From the NCBI GenBank assembly GCA_050291465.1, contig JBNKJV010000010.1, positions 1-64,000 on the forward strand: a DNA stretch of 64,000 bases, read 5' to 3'. The notes under the pieces are model-generated. The model did not search any database. It had not been told where the DNA came from and saw nothing but the letters and a program-made list of their open reading frames with translations. Below, piece after piece: positions 42,442 to 51,293 of the stretch. Both the position numbers and the translations under genes were made by a program. Each line of letters starts with the position of its first letter. Within the stretch, counting starts at the first letter, position 1. This stretch comes from CBFDBF01 sp050291465 (GTDB lineage Bacteria; Pseudomonadota; Gammaproteobacteria; Chromatiales; Chromatiaceae).

Positions 42442-44084
42442 ATCGCTTCCGCCGTTTCCTTTTCCTGCTGGTGGCCGCGGGCGGCCCTGATGAACCCGGT
42501 AAACAAGGGGTGGCCATCCCTCGGGGTGGAGGTGAATTCCGGATGGAACTGACAGGCCACAAACCAGGGATGGTCGGGTATTTCCACCATTTCCACCAGC
42601 CTGCCGTCGGTGGATCGGCCGGAGACCCGTAGTCCCGCCTTTTCCAGGGTCTCGAGATAGGTGTTATTGAACTCATAACGGTGGCGATGGCGCTCCACGA
42701 TAACCTCCCTGGCATAGAGTTCGCGTGCCACACTACCCTCCGCCAACCGACACTCCTGCCCCCCCAGACGCATGGTACCGCCCAGGTCGGAATCCTCGCT
42801 ACGAACCTCGACATTACCGTCCGCGTCCAACCATTCGGTAATCAACGCTATAACCGGATGCGGGGAATTCTTGTCGAATTCCGTACTCTGCGCCCCCTCG
42901 AGTCCGGCCACGTTACGGGCAAACTCGATCACCGCCACCTGCATCCCGAGACAGATCCCGAGGTAGGGTATACCGTTCTCCCGGGCATATCGGACCGCCG
43001 CGATCTTGCCTTCCACCCCCCGCTCCCCGAAACCGCCCGGGACCAGGATGGCGTCCATTCCATAGAGTCGTTCCACTCCTTCCGCTTCGATCTCTTCCGA
43101 ATCGATATACTCGATATTGACCTGGGTGCGGGTGTGAATACCGGCGTGTATCAAAGCTTCGGAAAGACTCTTATAGGCCTCGGTAAGGTGCATGTACTTG
43201 CCGACCATGGCGACACACACTTCGCCGTCCGGTTTTTCCAATCCGTCGATAACACTGCGCCACTCGCTCAGATCCGCGGCCGGCACGTCGAGTCCCAGGT
43301 GATGAACCACGATTTCATCCAGGTACTGCTCGTGTAACAACAGGGGGATACGATAGATGTTGTCCGCATCCACCGCGGAGATGACCGCCTGATCCGGAAC
43401 ATTGGTGAACAGGGCGATCTTTTTCCGCTCCCCGTCCGGCAGCGGACGATCGGCGCGGCACAGCAGCACATCCGGCTGGATACCGATGGAGCGTAGTTCC
43501 TTCACCGAGTGCTGGGTCGGCTTGGTCTTGATCTCCTTGGAGGTGGAGATATAGGGAACCAGCGTGAGATGCATGAACAGGGTGTTGTCGTGGCCCAGCT
43601 CCACACCCATCTGCCGGATCGCCTCCAGAAACGGCAGGGACTCGATGTCACCCACGGTTCCGCCGATCTCCACCAGGGTCACGTCGGCATCATCGGCCCC
43701 CAGCAGAACGCTCTCCTTGATCTCGTTGGTGATATGGGGGATCACCTGGACCGTACCGCCCAGATAATCTCCGCGCCGCTCCTTGCGGATAACGTTCTCG
43801 TAGATCTGCCCGGTGGTGAAGTTATTGTTCCGCCCCATGGTGGCGCGGACAAAACGCTCATAATGGCCCAGGTCCAGATCGGTCTCCGCCCCATCCTCGG
43901 TAACGAATACCTCGCCGTGCTGGAACGGGCTCATGGTGCCTGGATCCACGTTGATATAGGGATCCAGCTTGATCATGGTGACTTTTAGGCCCCTGGCCTC
44001 CAGTAGGGCACCCAAGGATGCGGAGGCGATGCCCTTCCCAAGGGAAGAGACCACACCGCCCGTGATAAATATGAATTTGCTCAT
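42438..44084 (-). CDS. pyrG: CTP synthase
   Basis: Aminates UTP to CTP with ATP and glutamine. The 548-residue protein begins MSKFIFITGGVVSSLGKGIA (P-loop-like), has the synthase signatures KLDPYINVDPGTMSPFQHGE and EIGGTVGDIESLPFLEAIRQ, and a C-terminal class I glutamine amidotransferase domain with the nucleophile in YLGICLGMQVAVIEFARN and the His/Glu pair at FHPEF. It starts the pyrG-kdsA unit. Confidence 0.97.
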   Translation of the reverse strand: MSKFIFITGGVVSSLGKGIASASLGALLEARGLKVTMIKLDPYINVDPGTMSPFQHGEVFVTEDGAETDLDLGHYERFVRATMGRNNNFTTGQIYENVIRKERRGDYLGGTVQVIPHITNEIKESVLLGADDADVTLVEIGGTVGDIESLPFLEAIRQMGVELGHDNTLFMHLTLVPYISTSKEIKTKPTQHSVKELRSIGIQPDVLLCRADRPLPDGERKKIALFTNVPDQAVISAVDADNIYRIPLLLHEQYLDEIVVHHLGLDVPAADLSEWRSVIDGLEKPDGEVCVAMVGKYMHLTEAYKSLSEALIHAGIHTRTQVNIEYIDSEEIEAEGVERLYGMDAILVPGGFGERGVEGKIAAVRYARENGIPYLGICLGMQVAVIEFARNVAGLEGAQSTEFDKNSPHPVIALITEWLDADGNVEVRSEDSDLGGTMRLGGQECRLAEGSVARELYAREVIVERHRHRYEFNNTYLETLEKAGLRVSGRSTDGRLVEMVEIPDHPWFVACQFHPEFTSTPRDGHPLFTGFIRAARGHQQEKETAEAI

Positions 44085-44170
44085 GAAGCCTGCTTGAAAA
44101 TGGTGATGAACCGGACGGGATTACAAGGTACCAGAACCATCCGGATTCCACAACGGACCCCGCGTTTTCT

Positions 44171-44899
44171 TCACCCCCCGGACTCCCCGTCGCCCCGGGA
44201 ACGCCATAACGCGGTACCGCTTGCCTGTTCAATGGCATCCAGACTGGAACTATGGGCCTGCAGCTCCGCCTCACTTGCCCGTATCACCCGCAAACCTGGG
44301 CGATCGCCCGCAAGCCTGCGGACCGGGTGTTCCTCGACGCCCGCGATCCCCCCGGAAAAACCGTCCAGCTTCAGGGCGGCCTGACCACCGGTCATGGCCA
44401 GATAAACATCCGCCAGGATCTCCGCGTCAAGCAGCGCACCATGCAACTCCCGATGACTGTTATCGATTTCGTACCGCTTACATAGTGCATCCAGGCTGTT
44501 GCGCTGCCCCGGGTGCATCTTTTTCGCCATTACCAGGGTATCGGTAACGGTGCAGTAGTCTGCGAGTCGCTGCCAGTCGCCGCCCAGTCTGGACAATTCG
44601 TAATTAATGAACCCCACATCAAAGGGAGCGTTATGGATAATCAGCTCCGCTCCCCTGACATATTCGATGAAATCCGCGGCGATATCCCCGAATCTGGGCC
44701 TGTCCGCAAGGAACTCGTTGGTTATACCGTGTACCTCGATCGCCGCATCGTCGATTTCCCGATCCGGCTGCAGGTACTGATGAAAATTGTTACCGGTCAG
44801 GCGCCGATCGATCTGCTCCACGCAACCGATCTCAATGATGCGGTGCCCCTGCTCCGGCTCCAGGCCGGTGGTTTCCGTGTCTAGAATAATCTGACGCAT
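44171..44899 (-). CDS. dnaQ: DNA polymerase III epsilon subunit (proofreading exonuclease)
   Basis: The 242-residue 3'-5' proofreading subunit. The start MRQIILDTETTGLEPEQGHR contains ExoI (DTET); ExoII is in HNAPFDVGFINYEL and ExoIII-epsilon in HRELHGALLDAEILADVYLA, so all catalytic acidic residues and the histidine are intact. A C-terminal tail for binding the polymerase alpha subunit follows. The frame is open for 18 codons upstream but that part lies in a GGCCCT-type repeat (44907-44937), so the ATG at 44899 is preferred. Confidence 0.95.
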   Translation of the reverse strand: MRQIILDTETTGLEPEQGHRIIEIGCVEQIDRRLTGNNFHQYLQPDREIDDAAIEVHGITNEFLADRPRFGDIAADFIEYVRGAELIIHNAPFDVGFINYELSRLGGDWQRLADYCTVTDTLVMAKKMHPGQRNSLDALCKRYEIDNSHRELHGALLDAEILADVYLAMTGGQAALKLDGFSGGIAGVEEHPVRRLAGDRPGLRVIRASEAELQAHSSSLDAIEQASGTALWRSRGDGESGG

Positions 44900-45026
44900 G
44901 TTTTCTAGGTTCCAGGATCCAGGGCCAAGCGCCGAGAAAAAATCTCTAGGCAATATCTGATCAAAACCACTTCTCCAAAATTCAGCAGGACGGCAAATTA
45001 CAGAATAAACCGGTGCTTCCCAATTT

Positions 45027-45503
45027 TCAGCTTTTCCGTTCCCTTGGCCCCTGGCCCTGATCGCTCGGCCCTAGCTCATCGATCCCCTTATTGGCCAGCC
45101 GGTCCGCCAGTTCGTTCTCCGGGTGGCCGCTGTGGCCCTTCACCCAGGCCCATTCCACCTGGTGCCGCCCCACCTCCCGGTCGAGCAGACGCCAGAGGTC
45201 ATCATTCTTGACCGGCTTCTTATTCGCCGTCTTCCATCCGTTGCGTTTCCAGTTGTGGATCCATGCGGTAATACCGTTTTTCACATACTGGGAATCGGTG
45301 GTAATCCGCACCTTGGAGGATCTGTTCAGCGCTCGCAGCCCCTGGATCACCGCCAGCAGTTCCATCCTGTTATTGGTGGTCTCCCGCTCCCCCCCATACA
45401 GCTGCTTTTCCCTGCCGCGATACCTCAGCAACACGCCCCAGCCACCCGGGCCCGGGTTCCCGCGACAGGCACCGTCGGTAAAGATCTCGACCCGATCAGA
45501 CAC
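45027..45503 (-). CDS. rnhA: Ribonuclease HI
   Basis: Degrades RNA in RNA-DNA hybrids. The 158-residue protein has the catalytic acidic residues in IFTDGACRGNPGPGGWG, TTNNRMELLAVI and TTDSQYVKNGI, and the final His/Asp in VKGHSGHPENELADRLA. It starts with GTG and overlaps the upstream methyltransferase gene by eight bases. The last residues (GPSDQGQGPRERKS) are encoded by a GGCCCTGATC-type dispersed repeat and extend beyond the usual end of the enzyme. Confidence 0.95.
   Translation of the reverse strand: MSDRVEIFTDGACRGNPGPGGWGVLLRYRGREKQLYGGERETTNNRMELLAVIQGLRALNRSSKVRITTDSQYVKNGITAWIHNWKRNGWKTANKKPVKNDDLWRLLDREVGRHQVEWAWVKGHSGHPENELADRLANKGIDELGPSDQGQGPRERKS
45041..45075. repeat. GGCCCT-type repeat inside the rnhA 3' end
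   Basis: CCTTGGCCCCTGGCCCTGAT then CGCTCGGCCCTAG matches the family at 40204-40228 and encodes the RNase HI tail. Confidence 0.75.
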
Positions 45504-46272
45504 CGGAAGTACTCCTGGTACTCGGTTCGATCACGCCCCCGGCAAACACGCTTCGCCTCTTTTTCCATTTAGGATCCACCGGGGTCAGGGTTGAAACCCG
45601 CCGCACCGCCTGCATGACATAGCCGTTGCAAAGGGCCGGCCAGAATCGCCGACCCAACCGTTCCAGCAGCTCCAGATTACTCATGACAGTCTCGTTGTGC
45701 AGGGGCGGTCTGAACATCAGCGGCTCGGTAACCTCCACTTCAAATCCCAGAAGAGACAACCAGTCGTTCAGCCGTCTCTGGGAAACAAACTGCGCACACC
45801 AGGGGACCCTCCCCGTTCGTCCTAAAAGAAGCTTCCACACCCCCCATATACCCCATGGATCGAGACCGAAAACGATCACCCGCCCCTCCGGGATCAGTAT
45901 CCGCTCCACCTCTCTCAGGAGCTGGTGGGGATCAGCCACGAAATCCAGGGTATGGGGGAGGAGCACCACGTCCACAGAGTCTGTGGCGATGGGCAAACGC
46001 AGGAAATCGGCCTGGATATCCGCGGAAACCGTAGACCTCTGTCCCGGCGGGTCCAGCAGCAGATGGTTGCGAATCCTGCTGACCTGACGAATTCGATCAC
46101 TGATCTTCCCCAGACCAAGTTGTATCAGGTAATACCCGAACAGATCCGGCAACAGGCGTTCGAGCGCGGTAATCTCCTGTTCGAGAAGATATTTTCCCGG
46201 TAATTCGTCCGTCCACTGTTCCAATCGACGGCAGACATTGGACTCAGATCTGCAAAAAGGATCACGTTTCAT
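45496..46272 (-). CDS. SAM-dependent methyltransferase (YafS-like)
   Basis: A 258-residue class I methyltransferase-like protein. The usual motif I glycines are not conspicuous; the clearest parts are DFLRLPIATDSVDVVLLPHTLDF (motif II/III region) and LREVERILIPEGRVIVFGLD, a common pattern in methyltransferase type 11 proteins. Its place between mltD and rnhA/dnaQ equals that of yafS in E. coli, whose substrate is unknown. It is divergent from mltD. Confidence 0.78.
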   Translation of the reverse strand: MKRDPFCRSESNVCRRLEQWTDELPGKYLLEQEITALERLLPDLFGYYLIQLGLGKISDRIRQVSRIRNHLLLDPPGQRSTVSADIQADFLRLPIATDSVDVVLLPHTLDFVADPHQLLREVERILIPEGRVIVFGLDPWGIWGVWKLLLGRTGRVPWCAQFVSQRRLNDWLSLLGFEVEVTEPLMFRPPLHNETVMSNLELLERLGRRFWPALCNGYVMQAVRRVSTLTPVDPKWKKRRSVFAGGVIEPSTRSTSGV

Positions 46273-46418
46273 AGCTTAGGGGAAGCATACCTTCTTCTAC
46301 TTATCGCGTCATGACGTCTACCTTAGAAAATGTGGGTCCTGGAAAAAGGATTGTTGCTCCAGTATAGTTTCAGGGTTTGTTTATCCCGTCACAGGACGCG
46401 CTCGAAGGCACACCCCCC

Positions 46419-48068
46419 ATGTCGGTCAAGAAACAGTTCATTTACATCACCCTCACCCTGTGCGCCGTAATAGCCCTCTCGGGATGCAATGCTCATCTCC
46501 CTGTGAGTGCTACCGGCACCACCGCCGCCAAGGAGGATGATTCTGCCGTCAGCGGGACTTCAATGACGGAACCCCGGCTGAGTGAGCAAGCGGCGCCGTC
46601 CGGATTCAATCCCTTTGCAACCGCTCCGGCGGGACACACGGTCTGGAACCGGATCCGTGGGGGATTCGTGCTCTCAGTCCCCGAGCATCCCCGTGTCGCC
46701 CGGGAGATCGAATGGTTCGAGCAGCACCAGGAGTACCTGATCAGGCTTCAGGACCGGGCCAAACCCTATATTTATCACATTGCAGCGGAGGTTGAGCAAC
46801 GGGGTATGCCGATGGAGCTGGCACTGCTGCCGGCGGTTGAGAGCGCCTATCAACCCTTTGCCTACTCCCATGGCCGAGCGGCCGGCCTCTGGCAGTTCAT
46901 CCCTGCCACCGGCAAAAGATACGGCCTGAAACAGAACTGGTGGTACGACGGCCGTCGGGACGTGGTTGCCGCTACCAACGCGGCTCTCGACCACCTGGAA
47001 GCCCTTAACCGGGAATTCGATGGAGACTGGGAACTCGCGCTGGCCGCATACAATGCCGGTTCCGGAAACGTCCATCGTGCCATTAGGAAAAATCGGAAAA
47101 AAGGCAAACCCACCGATTTCTGGTCGCTGGATCTCCCGCGGGAAACCCGCAGCTACGTACCGCGTCTGCTGGCCCTCTGCGCCGTACTGAGTGATCCGGA
47201 AGGTCATGGACTGCAGCCCCTGCTGCCGGTGGCCGACCAGCCCTATTTCACCCTGGTCGATATCGAGTCCCAGCTCGACCTGGCGCTGGCCGCGGACATG
47301 GCCGACCTGGAACTGGATGACCTCTACCGTCTCAATCCCGGCTTCAACCGCTGGGCGACGGACCCGGACGGTCCACATCGCCTCTCAATCCCGGTGGAGA
47401 ATGCGGAACTGTTCAAACAGAAGCTGGCGGAACTTGATCCGGGCAAGCGGGTCAGCTGGAAACGCTACAAAATCAAAAGCGGCGACAATCTAGGCGCCAT
47501 CGCGAGAAAACACGGCACCACCGTCTCCCTGCTGCGCCAGGTAAACAAAATAAGGGGCACGAACATCCGGGCCGGAAGACACTTGCTGATCCCGGTTGCC
47601 ACCAAGCAACTCGATCAATACGTAATGAGCGCGGACCAGCGCAAGGAAAAGATTCAGAACACCAAACACAATGGCGAGCGGATACTGCACACGGTACGAC
47701 AGGGGGAAACCCTGTGGGGAATCGCGCGCAAGTACGATGTGGGCCACCGCAGCCTGGCCAAATGGAACGCCATGGCTCCCCGGGATACCCTGCGACCGGG
47801 TCAGGAACTGGTGATCTGGGTAAAAAAGAATACCCAGGCGTCGCGGACCGAGCCGCAGCAACTGCCCATCGATACCGGCGTGCGGCCCCCGGGCAGTCGC
47901 AGTACCGTCCGCTACCGGGTACGCAAGGGAGATTCCCTGGCAAAAATCGCGCAAAGGTTTAATGTCAAAATCGCCGACCTGAAGCGCTGGAACTCGCTCC
48001 CCGGGAAGTACCTGCAACCGGGCCAGAAAATCAAACTCTACGTCGACGTAACAGCTCAAACCCTCTGA
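46419..48068 (+). CDS. mltD: Membrane-bound lytic murein transglycosylase D
   Basis: A periplasmic-face lipoprotein that cleaves peptidoglycan with formation of 1,6-anhydromuramic acid. From MSVKKQF the signal ends in a lipobox (ALSGC). The SLT domain carries the catalytic Glu in ALLPAVESAYQPFAYSHGRA and the conserved AAGLWQFIPATGKRYGL and LALAAYNAGSGNV motifs. Three LysM repeats follow (YKIKSGDNLGAIARKHG, HTVRQGETLWGIARKYD, YRVRKGDSLAKIAQRFN). An in-frame ATG at 46377 would add 14 residues. The gene faces away from the rnhA/dnaQ side of the conserved cluster. Confidence 0.93.
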   Translation: MSVKKQFIYITLTLCAVIALSGCNAHLPVSATGTTAAKEDDSAVSGTSMTEPRLSEQAAPSGFNPFATAPAGHTVWNRIRGGFVLSVPEHPRVAREIEWFEQHQEYLIRLQDRAKPYIYHIAAEVEQRGMPMELALLPAVESAYQPFAYSHGRAAGLWQFIPATGKRYGLKQNWWYDGRRDVVAATNAALDHLEALNREFDGDWELALAAYNAGSGNVHRAIRKNRKKGKPTDFWSLDLPRETRSYVPRLLALCAVLSDPEGHGLQPLLPVADQPYFTLVDIESQLDLALAADMADLELDDLYRLNPGFNRWATDPDGPHRLSIPVENAELFKQKLAELDPGKRVSWKRYKIKSGDNLGAIARKHGTTVSLLRQVNKIRGTNIRAGRHLLIPVATKQLDQYVMSADQRKEKIQNTKHNGERILHTVRQGETLWGIARKYDVGHRSLAKWNAMAPRDTLRPGQELVIWVKKNTQASRTEPQQLPIDTGVRPPGSRSTVRYRVRKGDSLAKIAQRFNVKIADLKRWNSLPGKYLQPGQKIKLYVDVTAQTL

Positions 48069-48281
48069 TCGACCAGGGGTTTCCCCACCTTTTCCATGGT
48101 CATTGCACCTGCGATAACATTCTTGCAGGGCGGCACACAGTTGGCGCGTGAAGCCAATCACAGATGCCATTTCCATTCCTTGCCGAATAGCCCTATTCTG
48201 CTTCACTCAAGGTAGCACCGTTGAAGAATTGGATTCCCGGTGGAGAATTTTCCTTATCAGGATGTCTAAGGCTTGAGTGAC

Positions 48282-49001
48282 ATGTTTACCTTATTAAGAA
48301 ATCGTCAGCAGCTTAAAGAAACCTCGCGGGAGAGGCACGTTAGGATGAAAAAAAGCGACGTAAAAGCCGTTATAGGGGGAAAATTACAAAGGTTGCAGCA
48401 GAAGCAGGCCCTGCTGGAAGAGGCATGGAAAAAGACCGGCAACCCGGATCTGATGCATTTCTTCATCGATATTATTCCTAACCTGTTGCGGGCGGAACGC
48501 TGTTCGATCTTTATTCTGGATCCGAAGAGTTCCAGCGTCTGGCTTCACTGTGGCACCGATCTGGAGGAACGGCAGGTCAAGGTTCCCCGCAGCAACTCCA
48601 TTGTCGGAAGCGTTATCTCCTCCGGTGAATACGTGGTGCGATACAACATCGATAACAGTGCGGGCGCTCATGAAAGGGTGGACCTGCAGACCGGTTTCAC
48701 CACCAAGAACATTCTTTGTGTCCCCATACACAACGTCGCCGGAAACAAGGTGGTGGGGGCGCTTCAGGTACTGAACAAGCGGGGTGATAAAGAGTTTACG
48801 GAAGAAGACATCGAGCTCCTGAATCGCTTCGCCTTTCACCTGCAAATGAATATCGAAAGCGTATTCCTGCGGCAGGAGATCAGTCGCCTATCAGAAGAGA
48901 TGGGCAAAAAGATCAAAAAACTCCAAAACCTCATGATCCGTCACGGTATCGAACCTCCGACCGGCGGCGATCAGAACGAATTCTATTACAAGGATCACTA
49001 A
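48282..49001 (+). CDS. GAF-domain protein
   Basis: A 239-residue soluble protein. A basic N-terminal segment (HVRMKKSDVKAVIGGKLQRL) and a helix lead into one GAF domain (about residues 60-190), with LRAERCSIFILDPKSSSVWL, VGSVISSGEYV and NILCVPIHNVAGNKVVGALQ typical of small-molecule-sensing GAFs; a short coiled coil (ISRLSEEMGKKIKKLQNLM) ends the protein. There is no output domain, so it may act through a partner. The ATG at 48282 is used; a TTG nine bases earlier is possible. Its stop overlaps the end of the convergent ATPase gene by four bases. Confidence 0.8.
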   Translation: MFTLLRNRQQLKETSRERHVRMKKSDVKAVIGGKLQRLQQKQALLEEAWKKTGNPDLMHFFIDIIPNLLRAERCSIFILDPKSSSVWLHCGTDLEERQVKVPRSNSIVGSVISSGEYVVRYNIDNSAGAHERVDLQTGFTTKNILCVPIHNVAGNKVVGALQVLNKRGDKEFTEEDIELLNRFAFHLQMNIESVFLRQEISRLSEEMGKKIKKLQNLMIRHGIEPPTGGDQNEFYYKDH

Positions 49002-51007
49002 TCGCCTTCCGTCAAGGGCCGGTAACAACGAACGGTCCGCGTCCCGCTCAATCTCGATTCCTCCGGATAAGAGATCCTGCACTCTTCCAACGCCTGCGAA
49101 CAGCGGGGGTGAAAATGGCAGCCCTCGGGAGGATCTGCCGGGGAGGGCATATCGCCTTCCAGGCGGATCACCTTGCTTCGTTTCATCGGATCCGCCACCG
49201 GCACCGCCGATAGCAACGCCCGGGTATAGGGATGAGCGGGAGACTCCAACACCTCTTTCACCGTGCCTTTCTCCACAATACGCCCCAGGTACATTACCGC
49301 CACCTCGTGGGCCAGATAGGCCACTACGGAGATATCGTGGGTGATGAACAGGTAGGAAATCCCGAGCTGATGTTGTAACGCTTTTAACAGATTCAGTATC
49401 TGGGCCTGTACTGAGACGTCCAGAGCACTTGTGGGTTCGTCGCAGACGATAAGTCGCGGTTCAACCGCCAGCGCCCGCGCCACGCAGATACGTTGGCGCT
49501 GACCGCCGGAGAATTCATGGGGATATCGTGTGGCGGCGTTCGCCGGCAACCCGACCTTCTCCAACAGTTCATTTACATGCCGTTCCCGCTCCGCCCTGCT
49601 GCCGTACATGCGCTGCGCCACCATCCCTTCGGCCACGATATCCTGCACCAGCATACGCGGATTCATGGACGCTACCGGATCCTGGAAAATGATCTGCAGA
49701 TCTCCACGATGGCGGCGCAGTTCGGCACCCTTGGAACGGGTCAACTCATCCCTGTCAAAACGCACACTGCCGTCGGTCGGTTTTATCAGTTGCAGTATCC
49801 CCTTCCCTACCGTGGTCTTGCCGCAGCCCGATTCGCCGACCAGCGCGAGGGTACGCCCGGTACCGAGGGTCAGCGACACCCCGTCTACGGCGCGCACATG
49901 ACCGACTACCCTCTTAAATACCCCCTTGTGGATGGGAAAGTGGACCTTGAGTCCATCCACATCCAGCAGAGGCTCGGACACTGTCTCCGCCGGTTCCTCC
50001 GCGCAAGGGCCTTCCACGGTCTCCGGGGCTGACAGCTCGGGCTCCTCCCCCAGGTGACACCTGACACCGGCCCCGGAAGCGATCTCCTGCCATTCCGGCA
50101 CTTGGGTTTCACAGCGATCTATCGCTTTGTCGCAGCGGTCGAGAAAACGGCAACCGGAAAATACCTGGTTTAAGGGTGGCACCATCCCTTTGATGACGTC
50201 CAGCTGCCGGCCGCGCTTGGTTCCGCCCGGCAAAGATCGAAACAGTTTCCGGCTATAGGGATGACGGGGGTCCTGAAAAAACCGCTCACAGGTTGCCACC
50301 TCCACAATTTGACCCGCATACATCACCGCTACCCGGTCGGCCACCTCCGCCACCACCCCAAGGTCATGGGTGATCAGCAGGATCGCCATACCGGTCTCCT
50401 GCTGCAGTTCCCGCAATAACAACAGGACCTGGGCCTGTATGGTCACATCGAGAGCAGTGGTCGGCTCATCCGCGATCAGCAGTTCCGGCCGTCCCGCCAA
50501 TGCCATGGCGATCATGACCCGCTGCATCATGCCTCCGGAGAGCTGGTGCGGATATTCCGCGATGCGCCGCTGCGGATCCGGGATACCCACGGACTGAAGC
50601 AGCTGGATCACCCGGCCGTTGATGTCATGACGGCTGTCGAGGTCGTGAATACGAACCGATTCGGCGATCTGAGAACCTATGGTGAGAACCGGGTTAAGCG
50701 ACGTCATGGGTTCCTGAAAAATCATGCCCATGCGCCCACCTCGTTCACGGCGCATGTCCTTTTCCGGCAGATCCAGCAGATTTGTATCACCGAGGCGTAC
50801 CATACCCCCCACCACCCGTCCCGAGGGGGGCAGTAACCGCATCAAGGAAAGCGCGGACATGGATTTGCCGCATCCGGATTCGCCGAGCAGGGCGAAGGTC
50901 TCCCCCTTTCTGACCTCCAGGTCGATACCATCCACGGCCCGCACCGGGTTCTCACCCTCCCCGAGCCAGGTCTTCAGGCCTTTAACTTGTAACAGTAGTT
51001 CGCTCAT
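48998..51007 (-). CDS. Duplicated ATP-binding protein of a peptide-type ABC transporter
   Basis: A 669-residue protein with two complete ABC ATPase domains in one chain, like GsiA or YejF. Each half has Walker A (GESGCGKS), the signature (SGGMMQRVMIAMALAG in the first, SGGQRQRICVARALA in the second), Walker B with DEPT, and the oligopeptide-type C-terminal Cys motif (GCRFLDRCDKAIDRC; GCHFHPRCSQALEEC). It would power an OppBC/YejBE-type permease; only one permease gene (51294-52709) is nearby, 286 bases upstream, and no substrate-binding protein is seen. Confidence 0.92.
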   Translation of the reverse strand: MSELLLQVKGLKTWLGEGENPVRAVDGIDLEVRKGETFALLGESGCGKSMSALSLMRLLPPSGRVVGGMVRLGDTNLLDLPEKDMRRERGGRMGMIFQEPMTSLNPVLTIGSQIAESVRIHDLDSRHDINGRVIQLLQSVGIPDPQRRIAEYPHQLSGGMMQRVMIAMALAGRPELLIADEPTTALDVTIQAQVLLLLRELQQETGMAILLITHDLGVVAEVADRVAVMYAGQIVEVATCERFFQDPRHPYSRKLFRSLPGGTKRGRQLDVIKGMVPPLNQVFSGCRFLDRCDKAIDRCETQVPEWQEIASGAGVRCHLGEEPELSAPETVEGPCAEEPAETVSEPLLDVDGLKVHFPIHKGVFKRVVGHVRAVDGVSLTLGTGRTLALVGESGCGKTTVGKGILQLIKPTDGSVRFDRDELTRSKGAELRRHRGDLQIIFQDPVASMNPRMLVQDIVAEGMVAQRMYGSRAERERHVNELLEKVGLPANAATRYPHEFSGGQRQRICVARALAVEPRLIVCDEPTSALDVSVQAQILNLLKALQHQLGISYLFITHDISVVAYLAHEVAVMYLGRIVEKGTVKEVLESPAHPYTRALLSAVPVADPMKRSKVIRLEGDMPSPADPPEGCHFHPRCSQALEECRISYPEESRLSGTRTVRCYRPLTEGD

Positions 51008-51033
51008 GTATCCCGTCTTAATCTCTTCTCATT

Positions 51034-51293
51034 GCCACAGAGGCACAGAGGACACGGAGAAATCCCCGCTTGAGGAAATGTTATCCGTGCTGACATATAT
51101 AGAACTCACCCACCTTCATCAGCACAATAGTCAATTAGTTTGATCTTTATCGTTCTCTGTAAGCTCTGCGTCTCCGTGGCCATTTAATTCCCGACATTAC
51201 GTGCAATCGACAACCTGTCACCCCTTTTTTCGTTCAACAACCAGCTGTTTGGATTCTTCCAGTCCTCTGTGATCTCTGTGTCTCCGTGGCTGA
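51034..51293. repeat. CACAGAG-type repeats between the permease and ATPase genes
   Basis: Three copies occur: GCCACAGAGGCACAGAGGAC (51035-51054) in one orientation, and CTCTGCGTCTCCGTGGC (about 51164-51180) and CTCTGTGTCTCCGTGGCTG (51274-51292) in the other. The last one directly abuts the permease stop codon. The copies may form alternative hairpins between the two transporter genes. Confidence 0.75.

Noticed and set aside
51034..51293. CACAGAG repeats as a CRISPR array
   Set aside because: The copies are degenerate, in both orientations and irregularly spaced, with no cas genes.
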